Shown here: piece after piece, positions 52,849 through 61,991 of the stretch
How the letters are laid out: the number at the start of each line of letters is the position of its first letter
Numbering within the stretch: the stretch's first letter is position 1
Source of the DNA: Cytophagales bacterium
GTDB lineage: Bacteria > Bacteroidota > Bacteroidia > Cytophagales > Spirosomataceae
DNA length: 64,000 bases
Direction: 5' to 3'
NCBI GenBank assembly: GCA_013298215.1
Contig: JAAFKE010000008.1
Span: 51,679-115,678 of the forward strand
Made by a program: the position numbers and the translations under genes
The notes under the pieces: model-generated
What the model was told of the DNA's origin: nothing
The model's input: only the letters and a program-made list of their open reading frames with translations
Database searches by the model: none

Positions 52849-54048
52849 TTAAGGACGACATCTTCTGAATCCACTCAACATAAATGGTGTTTTGCGGGCG
52901 GTATTTTTTATACTATTTGGGGCATCAATGGCCACCTCCCTACTCCACAGTCTTCGGGGGTCGGTGGTGGTGGCCAGCGAGGTGTAGGTTCGGTCGGTGG
53001 TCATGTCCAACTCAGGGCAATCGCCCGCCACCGTCCACTGGTTTCCTGGACCCCATTCCCACACCAACCAGCCTATGTTTTGGGCATCGGACTGGCGGAT
53101 AAGTTGGGCATAATCTACCAGTCCCGCATCTGAGCATGGATTTACTGTTGCACCTGCATAAGCCCCATATTTGGCAATTTCACCCATCACGATATTGATG
53201 GGAACGGTACGGATTTCATTAAACTTATTAACAATAAAACTGCCGCCTTCCAGAACATCAGTATAATTTTTAGGCCAATAGGGATGAAAATCAAAAATAA
53301 TGTTTCGGATTCTATCGGCATTTAGAATTTCTACGCCTTTGACAGCAAAACAATGAAGGCTTTTGCCGCGATCCATTCCGTCTATCATCAACGGAACCGT
53401 AACGCCCACATTTCTTATTTGAATAATTGCATCTTTGTAGGCATTGGCGTACATATCCAAATCGCTGGGGTTGTTTTCGTCGCCCCCTGCGGCTTCATTT
53501 CCTACATTTACAATTAGGTAAGCCCTATGTTTTCTAATGAGCCGCACCATGGCTGGGCGTTTCCAATAATTGACGTATTCTTGCAAACGGCTGAATCCGC
53601 CGTCGGTAGCATCGGTGTAGTCCCAAAGCCCTACGATGGGTATGAGGCCGTTGTTTTTGGCGTTGGTAATGATGCGATCCAGTTGCAAATCGCTCGAAAC
53701 AACCGCGCCCCTTTGTATTCCCCAGGCAATTCTTACACAATTTGCTCCTGTTTTGGCAATTTCGGCAAAACTTAAAACACCTTCGGAGTCTATATTATCA
53801 AAAACAACCATTTTATTGACACCCTTCAACACGATTTCAGCACCGCACAAATCTCGTAGCTTTTTGCCGTCGGTATAGAGTGTTCGCTTCGATAACGGTG
53901 CCAAGTATTTAGGATTAATAGATATTTTCATTTTTGAAGGGTCAATAGTCGTACTTATTTTGGAAGAGTCAGTGGTATGAACTTGTGCCATGAGGCAGGT
54001 GGCTACCAAAAAGTAACCGAGGGCTAAGCTAAATTTTAAAGTGTTCAT
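52849..54048 (-). CDS. glycoside hydrolase family 5-like protein
   Basis: A 399-residue exported glycosidase. Signal peptide LGYFLVATCLMAQ. A (beta/alpha)8 barrel covers about 65-345: EIVLKGVNKM, GANCVRIAWGIQRGA, YLIVNVGNEAAGG with the acid/base Glu, FDFHPYWPKNY, and VMGEIAKYGAY with the likely nucleophile Glu. It fits GH5 endo-glycanases such as mannanases. The C-terminus ends in a short basic tail. It lies 15 bp from the propeller kinase and 30 bp from the TPR kinase, inside the sensory operon, so substrate breakdown and sensing may be linked. Confidence 0.85.
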   Translation of the reverse strand: MNTLKFSLALGYFLVATCLMAQVHTTDSSKISTTIDPSKMKISINPKYLAPLSKRTLYTDGKKLRDLCGAEIVLKGVNKMVVFDNIDSEGVLSFAEIAKTGANCVRIAWGIQRGAVVSSDLQLDRIITNAKNNGLIPIVGLWDYTDATDGGFSRLQEYVNYWKRPAMVRLIRKHRAYLIVNVGNEAAGGDENNPSDLDMYANAYKDAIIQIRNVGVTVPLMIDGMDRGKSLHCFAVKGVEILNADRIRNIIFDFHPYWPKNYTDVLEGGSFIVNKFNEIRTVPINIVMGEIAKYGAYAGATVNPCSDAGLVDYAQLIRQSDAQNIGWLVWEWGPGNQWTVAGDCPELDMTTDRTYTSLATTTDPRRLWSREVAIDAPNSIKNTARKTPFMLSGFRRCRP

Positions 54049-54078
54049 GTTGAGTTTGGTTTATGGTTTATACTGATT

Positions 54079-56277
54079 TTAAATTGGTATTTCTACGACC
54101 ACCTTCGTTCCTGTTGCTTGGCCCTGCTGATTTTGAAGGTCAAAAACTTGAACTTTGGTGGTACTGTTATACAATTGGTTAATGAGTTCGATGCGTTCGT
54201 TGGTTACTTTCATGCCAAAAGACTTATTGATGGTGGCCGATTTGCTCTTAAATTCTGCCGCTTTTTCGCGGCCGATGCCATCGTCCAGAATTTCGATGTG
54301 CAGCAGATTTTCGTTGGGCTGGGTTACTTCTACGCCTATTGTGCCGCCCGCATCTTTGTGCATGAGGCCGTGCCAGATGGCGTTTTCGACGAAGGGTTGC
54401 ACCAGCAACGGCGGAATCTGAATATAGCTCGTGTCGATACCCTCGGCAATGTTGATGTGGTACGACACTTTGCCCTTGAAACGCATGGCTTCCATTTCTA
54501 TGTACAGCCGCAGGGTTTCGAGTTCGTTTTCGAGCGTTACTTTTTCGGAACGCGAGTTTTCTAAAACCAGCCTGATGAGCCGCGAAAACTTACTGAGATA
54601 CTCCGAGGCTTTTTCGGCTTCGTTTTGGGCCGTAAAAAGCTGAATAGAATTGAGGCAATTGAAAATAAAGTGCGGGTTCATCTGCGCCCGCAAGGCCGAT
54701 ATTTCGGTTGCTTGAATTCTGTGCGTTACGTCTTCAATGATTTTGTTTTTTGATTTTAATTCTCGGTAATTTGCCCTGAGCTTGCGGTTGTACCAAACCA
54801 ACACAAACCCCAAAATTATCGCCATCGTCAATCCCAAAACCAAAATATTTCTCGAGCGGTCTTCGATAACCTTATTTTGCTCTAACTCTTTTATTTTCAG
54901 GGTTTTAATAATATTTTCTTGCCTTGTTTTCTCATCGGTAGAGAGTAATTTTTGTTTATTGACTTGCTCTTTGAGGGTCTGCGTTTCAATTTGGCTTCTT
55001 AGTTTTTCGCTGGTTGCTTGGTCCAAAAATCGTTGCCTTTCGGCCATTGATTTCAACTGGTCAAACTTGTTTTTTTGCTGAATATTCAAGAGTTCTTTCG
55101 CCTGCAAATCCTGCACTTGTTTGTTTTTTAATTCGATCCGTTCGAGGTCAAATTGGCTCTGGATTTTATACAATTCTTCGCTGTTATAAATCGCAGTTGC
55201 CGAATCTCTGGCGATTACGTATTTTTCAAAATTTGCCAAACTGCTCCTCCAATTCCCTTTCTTCGATTCGGTCAAGTACAGCACTCGGTACGAATTTTGA
55301 ACGCCTATCCGTGGTTTTCGGGGCAACGAAAGTGCTTTTTCGGCATACTGCTGGGCGAGTTCAAAGTTGTTTTGGGACAAATAATAGTCTGCCAGCAAGG
55401 ACTGCGTGCTGCACAAATTCTCGAACTTATCGAGTTCAAACCATATCGTTTCGGCTTTTTTTCGGTATTCAATGGCTTCGTCGGTGCGGTTCTGTGTCCG
55501 CAAAAAATCACTGTAATCGTCGTAAACACTGGCATAATTACCTTTAATCGGAACGTTTTTTAGGTTATCGAGGCAGAGGCGGTAGTATTTTTCGGCCACA
55601 TCGTATTTGCCTTTCTTTATGTTGATAATGGCCACGCCCTGCCATATAGAAACTTGGTAGGCCCAGGCACTTCCAACGCTCAGACCCGTGCCAGCTTTCA
55701 TTAGGCTATCAGCTTGTTGATAATATTTAAGAGCATTATCGTATTCTCTGATGTTGGTGTACACATCGCCCAGGTTGTAGCAAATTCGCCAGAAAACCTG
55801 CGGATCGTGGTCGGCGTTTTCAACAACTTTGTAGGCTTTCAAATAAAGCCGTAGGCTTGCTTCGGTGTTGGTTTTTATGTTGCGGTAGTAGTACGCCTCT
55901 TGGAACAAACCCTTTACTTCAAACTCAACGTTACGGCAAGATTGGGCGTAGGCAACCATTTTTTTGCCGTAGTACAAGCAACTGTCTTTGTGGCTTTTGG
56001 TTTCTCTATACAACGCCCCCAAATAATTGTAGAGCCTCAGTATGGTTGAGTCGCGGCGAAGACTCGGTGGCTTTTGCTTTTCGATTGCCAACAACTCGTG
56101 TGCTTTATCGGCCACCGCCCTGGTATAAACCGAGTCTTTGGCGCGGTTCATGTCGAAAGCAGGCATCGGATATTTCTGCCCAACGCTGCTCGTGATGCGT
56201 TTGAATTGTGCCAAGGCAGCGTGAAAACATACAAGCAGCAACAGCAAGACCAGGGTACCTCTTTTTTTACTTAGCAT
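54079..56277 (-). CDS. two-component sensor histidine kinase with TPR sensor region
   Basis: A 732-residue sensor kinase. Signal peptide (GTLVLLLLLVCFHAALAQ). Residues about 60-380 contain tetratricopeptide-like helical repeats (VFWRICYNLGDVYTNIREYDNALKYYQQADSL; AEKYYRLCLDNL). A coiled coil leads to one membrane helix (NILVLGLTMAIILGFVLVWY), then the LytS-type His_kinase (ALRAQMNPHFIFNCLNSI) and HATPase. No receiver is fused. It is the first gene of the minus-strand sensory operon and is divergent from a lone LytTR protein that could be its partner. Its kinase block is shared with the propeller kinase. Confidence 0.93.
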   Translation of the reverse strand: MLSKKRGTLVLLLLLVCFHAALAQFKRITSSVGQKYPMPAFDMNRAKDSVYTRAVADKAHELLAIEKQKPPSLRRDSTILRLYNYLGALYRETKSHKDSCLYYGKKMVAYAQSCRNVEFEVKGLFQEAYYYRNIKTNTEASLRLYLKAYKVVENADHDPQVFWRICYNLGDVYTNIREYDNALKYYQQADSLMKAGTGLSVGSAWAYQVSIWQGVAIINIKKGKYDVAEKYYRLCLDNLKNVPIKGNYASVYDDYSDFLRTQNRTDEAIEYRKKAETIWFELDKFENLCSTQSLLADYYLSQNNFELAQQYAEKALSLPRKPRIGVQNSYRVLYLTESKKGNWRSSLANFEKYVIARDSATAIYNSEELYKIQSQFDLERIELKNKQVQDLQAKELLNIQQKNKFDQLKSMAERQRFLDQATSEKLRSQIETQTLKEQVNKQKLLSTDEKTRQENIIKTLKIKELEQNKVIEDRSRNILVLGLTMAIILGFVLVWYNRKLRANYRELKSKNKIIEDVTHRIQATEISALRAQMNPHFIFNCLNSIQLFTAQNEAEKASEYLSKFSRLIRLVLENSRSEKVTLENELETLRLYIEMEAMRFKGKVSYHINIAEGIDTSYIQIPPLLVQPFVENAIWHGLMHKDAGGTIGVEVTQPNENLLHIEILDDGIGREKAAEFKSKSATINKSFGMKVTNERIELINQLYNSTTKVQVFDLQNQQGQATGTKVVVEIPI
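54245..54696 (-). repeat. 452-bp duplicated kinase block, copy B
   Basis: Counterpart of 49880-50331, in the same orientation. The flanking codons differ (for example ISALRAQ here and ITALRAQ in the other kinase, just outside the block). Confidence 0.85.
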
Positions 56278-56380
56278 TCTATGTCATGTTGGAACAGGTT
56301 GGATCGCAACTTTGAAAGAGACTCAATATTACCCACATTTTCAACAGCAAGCAATAAACAATCAGTGAGTTGCGGGTATT

Positions 56381-56487
56381 AGTAGGTGAACGACAGAAAA
56401 TACAATCCAAAGGTCGAAACGGGGTTTTGGCTCCGTTTTCATTGACCGTTTAATCACTCACCTACTAAAACCGACCGTTCGCCTACT
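56381..56487. promoter_or_regulatory. candidate LytTR operator repeats in divergent intergenic region
   Basis: AGTAGGTGAACG occurs on the plus strand at 56381-56392. On the minus strand AGTAGGCGAACG (56487-56476) and AGTAGGTGA (56466-56458) form a direct pair with a 21-bp period, 9-bp repeats separated by 12. That spacing is the usual geometry for LytTR dimers. The site lies between the TPR kinase and the lone LytTR gene, so it may control either or both. Confidence 0.55.
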
Positions 56488-56536
56488 GAAACCCGACGGT
56501 GGCGGGTACGGCCCGATATTTTGTTTGCGCTTGGTT

Positions 56537-56544
56537 TATGTTTG
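56537..56544 (+). promoter_or_regulatory. candidate -7 element for the lone LytTR gene
   Basis: TATGTTTG matches TAnnTTTG, 29 bases before the ATG. No TTTG lies at the proper -33 spacing, which would be expected if a bound activator at the upstream repeats helps recruit polymerase. Confidence 0.45.
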
Positions 56545-56573
56545 CATTGGTAAGACGCTAACTCAATAAGACC

Positions 56574-56900
56574 ATGTCCTCAACTATGCTTCCTTTGCTT
56601 TGGTTTGGCCGCAAGGCGGTAGATCCCAACCACATTATTCGGCTCGAGGCCGACCGCAACTACACGTTATTTTTCTTTCTGGACGGCAGCAAAACGCTCA
56701 TGTCGCACACGCTGGCTTTTTATGAAGGCGCTTTGCCGCCCCACTTCATACGGGTACACAAAAGCCATTATGTCAATACTGAACACGTCAAGAATTTGGG
56801 CAGTCGGCTTCGCTCGGAGTTAGAACTCAACAACGGCAAGCGCATTCCGATAGCCCGCCGAAGGTGGAAAGTGTTGAAAGACTTTGCCAAAACGCTTTAA
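56574..56900 (+). CDS. stand-alone LytTR DNA-binding protein
   Basis: A 108-residue protein made only of a LytTR domain: NHIIRLEADRNYTLFFFLDGSKTLMSHTLAFYEGALPPHFIRVHKSHYVNTEHVKNLG, then RIPIARRRW. There is no receiver domain, so it may act without phosphorylation or by direct contact with another regulator. It lies divergent from the TPR kinase, with candidate LytTR operators between them, and 164 bp before a large secreted protein it could regulate. Confidence 0.88.
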   Translation: MSSTMLPLLWFGRKAVDPNHIIRLEADRNYTLFFFLDGSKTLMSHTLAFYEGALPPHFIRVHKSHYVNTEHVKNLGSRLRSELELNNGKRIPIARRRWKVLKDFAKTL

Positions 56901-57064
56901 TTTCTAATACTCATCATTTTTTAACCCAACGCGGCGGCGCATCTACATCTTTAACGATTTACCTGTGCGCTGTTTTAGGTAATTATGGCAACCATTACCC
57001 ATTCAATTGAGAAGGCAAAATGTGCTTTCTGAAAAATCTAACTCACAATTAAACTTTAAATAAT

Positions 57065-60000
57065 ATGAAAAAGATAATCCTACTTTCATTGCTGCTCACG
57101 GGTTTTTTCGGGGAAACTATTGGGCAAAGCTATACTTCTACCATTGTTTCTGGTATCAATGAAATTGCAGGTACTGGCACAGCCGTTACGCTCACAGCCT
57201 CTGTAAGTTCTTCAACATCGTCGGGTAGCCTGCCCATTGGTTTTACTTTTAATTTTTATGGTAATGCCTACACGAATTTTTATATTAATCCAACAGGAAC
57301 ATTATCGTTTAGTAGTGCCAATCAGAATTATTTAGGTAACAACATAATTCCATCAACCAATTTACCGAATAATTTTATAGGTTTTGCCTTTATAAATCCT
57401 TACGATAATTATCCCAGCCCTAATGTTTATCCTGATTATTCAACAGCAATAATAAATTATTTTGTTTCGGGTACTGCTCCGAATAGAATCTTGGTTGTGA
57501 ATTTTAAAAAAGTAAAAATTCCTGCTACTTTTTCTTTCTCTAACCAAATTTTAAACATTCAAACACAGCTTTATGAAAGTGATGGTAAAATTGAAGTACA
57601 TAATACCAATAGTGCTGCTACCTATAGTTCGAGTATAAATAGAGTAAAAAAACTCCAGATTGGTGTAGAGAATATTGATGGAACGAATGGTACTGCCGCA
57701 ACTTGCCCAGAAAACTGGAATTTAGATAATCAAACTGTTCGTTTTAGTTATTGCTCTGCTTCTCCAAGCAATCCTACTAGTGTAACAAGTAGTATGACCT
57801 TGTGTACCGCTACTACACCTAATACACAATCTATTAATTTGAATGCTACTTGTGCCTCTGGCGCACCCGTTTGGTATTCAGCAAGTGGGACAGGTTCTTG
57901 CATTGTATCTGCCAGTTCTGCACTTACGAACACTACTGTTACGCCTACAGCAACAACTTCCTATAGAGTGCGTTGTGAAAGCAATGGTTGTAATAGTAAT
58001 TTTGTAACAACTACGATTACCGTAGCTGATAAAATAGCCGACCCTACGAATGTAACCGCCGACCAAAATATTTGTACGGCAGGAAGCAGTATTAATCTTG
58101 TTGGTTCTTGCACCAATACTTATCCAAAATGGTATGATGCTTCAAACACACTTCTTTCAAGTTATAATACCTATACTAACTACAATGCTTTGTATAATGC
58201 TTCGGTGTCGGTGTCGCCAAGTGCTTCTACAACTTATACTATCAAGTGTGAAAATACCAGTTATCCCGTTTGTTCGGGTAGTAAAACTGTAAATGTTACG
58301 ATAAGTAATCTATCTAATCCTACTGCTGTTACTGCTTCTCAAACTATTTGTGCGGGTGTCTCCGTCAATTTACAAGGCACTTGTGCCACTGGTACAAAAG
58401 AGTGGGGTTTATGGAATGGAAATATCTACGCTGCATTTACTAATACGAATGTATCGCCAACAGCTACAAGTTATTATCGAGTTAGTTGTGTAAATGGAAC
58501 TTGTAGCACTTATCAGACTGTCATTATTACTGTAAATGCTCTTCCTGCTGCTCCTGCAAGCATAACCAAAAATCCAAATACACAAGTAAATCCGAGTACA
58601 AATGTTTTACTGACAGCTACTTGTGCTTCGGGCAATACCATAAAGTGGGAAGATAACTCAACAACAAATCCAAGAACTGTTAATCCAGTCCTAACTACTA
58701 CTTATTCTGCAAAATGCGTAAATGGTACGTGTGAATCTGCAACCAACACGAGTACAACCGTTACCGTAAACGGCCCTCCCGTCATAAGTGCGTCGGACAA
58801 TCCTATCTGTGGAGTGCTGTCGGTACAGGTCTTTATTCCAAGGGTAACATTGACAGCGGCTGGGTGCAGCAATGATGTTGTTTGGAGTAGCACTCCATCC
58901 AATGCACCCAAGCCAACTGGAAACTCTGGAGCATTATCTATTTTAGACTTTTCGGGAAATGTTACTTACACTGCTTTCTGCCCAGCCACGGGTTTGACCA
59001 GTGCGAGCTATTTACTCAGCTACATTCCTAACACAACGGGTACAATTATAGCCAGTCCAAACCCTATCACTACCGTCGGGCAAACGTTGATTTTGGCTGT
59101 ACCAGTTATTGCGGGCACGTTTACTTGGTCAGCTTCAACGGCTCTTGCCGTAGGTTATGGTGGAGGTACACAAATAGGCACGGGCACTTCGCTTAGTCAT
59201 ACCACCACCACCACCACCGAATATACCGTACAAAGAGCGGTGAGTGGTTGTACGTTTTTTTCAACCTTAAAAGTACCTTATCAATTAACGGTTGGTGGAA
59301 CGGGCAATAATGCCCTTGATGTCAGTTATAGTGAAGGTGGAGCAAGATATTTAGTCGCAGATGGCGGAAGCGGAAGCCCAGCAATAGCAAGCCCGCAAAG
59401 TGGCACTTTCGATGCCAATATTCCTTATTTTAATTCTGGAGTAACGCTTACCTCTGGTTCTTATGGACAAACTTATTGGAGCGGGAAATTTATTTCAAGA
59501 AATCAAAATGTTTGGGAGATTTGGCAATTGGCGGGCGGAGCGGCAGGCAGTTCAGGTCAAAATCAAAGATTATACCATACTAAGTTTTTGTTCACATCGC
59601 AACGTCCACCATGTTCGGCGGTTTGGATAAAAGATACCGACAATTCGGAAGTAACTTTAACAAACACTGGCGTTTGCGAAAACGCAAGCCCAATCGTTTG
59701 TCCAACTCCCACAATTTCATCAACTACCGCAAGCCCCGCAACCATCAACTTCGGTGGTAGCCTTACTCTAACTGCCAACGGCTGTAGTGGAGGCACTGTT
59801 GTGTGGTCGAATGGAGGAGCTACAACTCCAACGCTGACGGTCTCGCCAACTACCAACACAAACTACACTTTTGTTTGCACGGTTGCCCCTTGTGTAATTA
59901 CGAGTCCGCAGTTTTCGGTTATCGTAACGCCTCCACCCTGCCCACCGAGCCTTTCTCTATCAAGCACCAACACTCCGACCGATGATATTAGCACAGGTAC

Positions 60001-60166
60001 CATTATTAAGCAAGCCAACGCTACCACAGGCACAATCACCGCCACCAACAAAATCACTGGCACGGACACAAAAGCAACCTATGAAGCAAAAAGCATCACC
60101 TTAAATCCTGGCTTTAAGGCCGATAACGGAACTGTTTTTAAGGTACAGGTGGGTGGGTGTCAGTAA
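57065..60166 (+). CDS. large secreted Ig-like repeat protein with 3-coathanger-stack-like C-terminus
   Basis: A 1033-residue surface or secreted protein. Signal peptide MKKIILLSLLLTGFFGETIGQ. Residues about 25-225 form a beta domain (GFTFNFYGNAYTNFYINPTG). From 225 on there are about four Ig-like repeats of 80-90 residues, each with VTASQTICAG-type and SYRVRCE-type strands and paired Cys. Two further domains follow, and the last 65 residues (ATYEAKSITLNPGFKADNGTVFKVQVGGC) match the 3-coathanger stack ending common in Cytophagales surface proteins. Codons are AT-rich compared with neighbouring enzymes. An adhesion or surface role is inferred. Confidence 0.82.
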   Translation: MKKIILLSLLLTGFFGETIGQSYTSTIVSGINEIAGTGTAVTLTASVSSSTSSGSLPIGFTFNFYGNAYTNFYINPTGTLSFSSANQNYLGNNIIPSTNLPNNFIGFAFINPYDNYPSPNVYPDYSTAIINYFVSGTAPNRILVVNFKKVKIPATFSFSNQILNIQTQLYESDGKIEVHNTNSAATYSSSINRVKKLQIGVENIDGTNGTAATCPENWNLDNQTVRFSYCSASPSNPTSVTSSMTLCTATTPNTQSINLNATCASGAPVWYSASGTGSCIVSASSALTNTTVTPTATTSYRVRCESNGCNSNFVTTTITVADKIADPTNVTADQNICTAGSSINLVGSCTNTYPKWYDASNTLLSSYNTYTNYNALYNASVSVSPSASTTYTIKCENTSYPVCSGSKTVNVTISNLSNPTAVTASQTICAGVSVNLQGTCATGTKEWGLWNGNIYAAFTNTNVSPTATSYYRVSCVNGTCSTYQTVIITVNALPAAPASITKNPNTQVNPSTNVLLTATCASGNTIKWEDNSTTNPRTVNPVLTTTYSAKCVNGTCESATNTSTTVTVNGPPVISASDNPICGVLSVQVFIPRVTLTAAGCSNDVVWSSTPSNAPKPTGNSGALSILDFSGNVTYTAFCPATGLTSASYLLSYIPNTTGTIIASPNPITTVGQTLILAVPVIAGTFTWSASTALAVGYGGGTQIGTGTSLSHTTTTTTEYTVQRAVSGCTFFSTLKVPYQLTVGGTGNNALDVSYSEGGARYLVADGGSGSPAIASPQSGTFDANIPYFNSGVTLTSGSYGQTYWSGKFISRNQNVWEIWQLAGGAAGSSGQNQRLYHTKFLFTSQRPPCSAVWIKDTDNSEVTLTNTGVCENASPIVCPTPTISSTTASPATINFGGSLTLTANGCSGGTVVWSNGGATTPTLTVSPTTNTNYTFVCTVAPCVITSPQFSVIVTPPPCPPSLSLSSTNTPTDDISTGTIIKQANATTGTITATNKITGTDTKATYEAKSITLNPGFKADNGTVFKVQVGGCQ

Positions 60167-60365
60167 ACTAAATACTTAACAACCAATTAATTACAAAAAC
60201 ACTGCATTAAAAAACGCGGCAACAAAAAGCGTTAGAAACGCTGTGCCTTGCAAACCCTGATGAGAAATCGGGGCCAACGGGAATCATCAGAAATGCGCGA
60301 ATGGATATGTGTCTTTTTTAACAAACACAATCAATTTTTTACAAACCGTTTAAACAAACAAAACA

Positions 60366-61181
60366 ATGAACAAACAACCTATTTTCCGCTCGTTTCTTGC
60401 CCTCGCTTTGCTGTTGGGTGTAGTTTGGTCTTGCAAAAAAGACGACCCCGCACCTGATACCTGTAAACTTTCGGCCCTTGACCGTGGCGACGGCAACAAA
60501 CACAACTACACCTACGACGCCAAAGGTAAAATCACCACGATGAGCCGCGAGCTCGACGGCTCGGGCTCTGGTAAAACCGCTAAGTACGTTTATACCTTCA
60601 CGTATGATGCTGCGGGGCTACTCACCAAGTCGGTTTGGACGCTCGACGGCAAAGCCGACGGCTCTGAAACCTATACCTATACCAACGGCAAAATCAGCAA
60701 AACTACTTTTGTGTATGCCAGTGGCGACAAAGGTGTAAACAACATCAAATACAATGCCGCTGGTCAAATAACTGAGTTCACGATTGAATACGGCACGCCG
60801 GACGACGGCAAACAATATTTTGAATACGATGCCAACGGCATCATGGTGAAGAGTGGCTACAGCGACTTAAAAAACTACAAATATTTTGAATACGTCGTCA
60901 AAGCCGTGGGCGTTGCCAAGTCGCCCGAGCAGTTGTTGGCCAACTACGGCCTACCTTATGATGTGTTGGTGGGCAATCCGTGGACTACCAACATAGGCGG
61001 CGAAGGCTCGACCTACGAGATTTTCTATGATGACGGCGGCGGCAAGTTGGTGTCAGACGGCACGGGCAAAACCACCGCCATAAAGACCAACACCAAGGGC
61101 TACATTACTGAGGTTTCTGAACTTGACAATACCACCAAAACCACCACCACTGGCACGTTTACAATGCTTGATTGTAATTGA
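60366..61181 (+). CDS. YD-repeat-like lipoprotein
   Basis: A 271-residue lipoprotein with signal and lipobox LLLGVVWSC. The mature part has YD/RHS-like beta repeats (YTYDAKGKITTMSREL; YTFTYDAAGLLTKSVW; YTYTNGKISKTTF; IKYNAAGQITEFTIEYG; FEYDANGIMVKSGYS), as in DUF4595-like proteins of Bacteroidota. It probably sits on the cell surface. The sequence around its start codon (60342-60384) is duplicated at 61259-61303, where a second copy is cut short. Confidence 0.75.
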   Translation: MNKQPIFRSFLALALLLGVVWSCKKDDPAPDTCKLSALDRGDGNKHNYTYDAKGKITTMSRELDGSGSGKTAKYVYTFTYDAAGLLTKSVWTLDGKADGSETYTYTNGKISKTTFVYASGDKGVNNIKYNAAGQITEFTIEYGTPDDGKQYFEYDANGIMVKSGYSDLKNYKYFEYVVKAVGVAKSPEQLLANYGLPYDVLVGNPWTTNIGGEGSTYEIFYDDGGGKLVSDGTGKTTAIKTNTKGYITEVSELDNTTKTTTTGTFTMLDCN

Positions 61182-61281
61182 TTCTTGTCTTTTCGGTTGT
61201 TGTTGGCACTTGTGCCGTCCAAAACCTACGGCAGGTCAAAGTACAGCACAAGGTTTTGCAAACCGTTTAACAAACAAAACA

Positions 61282-61323
61282 ATGAACAAACAACCTATTT
61301 TTTGCTTGTTTTTGCCGACTTAA
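61282..61323 (+). pseudogene. 13-codon remnant of a second YD-repeat lipoprotein copy
   Basis: The leader and first codons repeat those of 60366-61181: CAAACCGTTT..., then ATGAACAAACAACC and reading MNKQPIF. After MNKQPIFCLFLPT it reaches a stop. The break point near 61318 coincides with the end of the DUF5615 gene, so a deletion or insertion probably removed the rest. Confidence 0.7.
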
Positions 61324-61547
61324 AGCACCCTCGTTCTGATTTTATGGATTGTAACGGTGGTGAATTTACCAAACAAAGTCGGGCGGCGTTCGGAAAGTAT
61401 TTTGATTAAAATTTGTCTAATGCGTTCGGTGTCTTTGAAAATGTCTGGTGTTCCACGTTGAAGTTCATAAACAGAAAAAACCTCAATGCCCAATTGTCGG
61501 ATAGATGCAATGAGGCTGTGGTCAATGTTTTCGTCGGCCAAAATCAT
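61320..61547 (-). CDS. DUF5615 PIN-like protein, internally shortened
   Basis: A 75-residue relative of DUF5615 (PIN-like, Mut7-C type) toxins. The N-terminus MILADENIDHSLIASIRQLGIEVFSVYEL has the first acidic residues, and the C-terminus RRPTLFGKFTTVTIHKIRTRVL is typical. Full-length members are about 110 residues; the central segment, with the DKDFGEL-type acidic site, is missing and the two halves join at GTPDIFKDTERI in frame. It is probably inactive as a nuclease. It overlaps the DUF433 gene by 4 bp, as in the usual pair. Confidence 0.75.
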   Translation of the reverse strand: MILADENIDHSLIASIRQLGIEVFSVYELQRGTPDIFKDTERIRQILIKILSERRPTLFGKFTTVTIHKIRTRVL

Positions 61548-61780
61548 GCGACAGAAAGCAATGATTCTTCATTGGCCAGCACATCGGCAGCGTAAGCAAG
61601 GACTGCCAGCAAATGCGCCTCGGTCAAATGAGGGTACATTTTGAGCATATCGGCATGACTTGCGCCTTCTGAGCCTTTTCTCAGAATCATTTCAACCGTC
61701 AGGCGCGTACCTTTTAGTACGGGCTTGCCAAGCATCACCCGATGGTCTGTTACGATGTAGTCATTAGATATTTTTAACAT
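61544..61780 (-). CDS. DUF433 antitoxin-like protein
   Basis: A 78-residue DUF433 protein, the usual partner of DUF5615. Core motif: DHRVMLGKPVLKGTRLTVEMILRKGSEGASHADMLKMYPHLTEAHLLAVLAYAADVL, a winged-helix-like fold. DUF433/DUF5615 pairs are putative type II toxin-antitoxin systems. Its start lies at the edge of a transposase tail, so the native upstream region seems replaced by mobile DNA. Confidence 0.85.
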   Translation of the reverse strand: MLKISNDYIVTDHRVMLGKPVLKGTRLTVEMILRKGSEGASHADMLKMYPHLTEAHLLAVLAYAADVLANEESLLSVA

Positions 61781-61991
61781 ATAATTTCTTTATTTTGTAC
61801 TATTTTGATTCTTTTTGTGCGTCTAAAATTATGTAAAGCACAAGCAGTTCTAAAAATTAAATCTCTGTATTGATATTTATAATTTCGATTTCTATCCTTT
61901 AAAATTCTCATAATTTTTACTGACGAAAAGACGTGTTCTATACCCACTCTAACACTGCTAAATGCTTTATTTTCAGATTTTTGAATATCTG
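61774..61991 (-). pseudogene. C-terminal fragment of an IS5/DDE-type transposase
   Basis: The minus strand reads about 70 codons, including NKAFSSVRVGIEHVFSSVK and RDLIFRTACALHNFRR, then a stop at 61774. This is the tail of a DDE_Tnp_4-type transposase with the RVxxEH motif. The 5' part is missing: the frame is cut exactly where the ISAzo13-family element begins. No matching N-terminal half is seen on the other side of that element. Confidence 0.75.
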
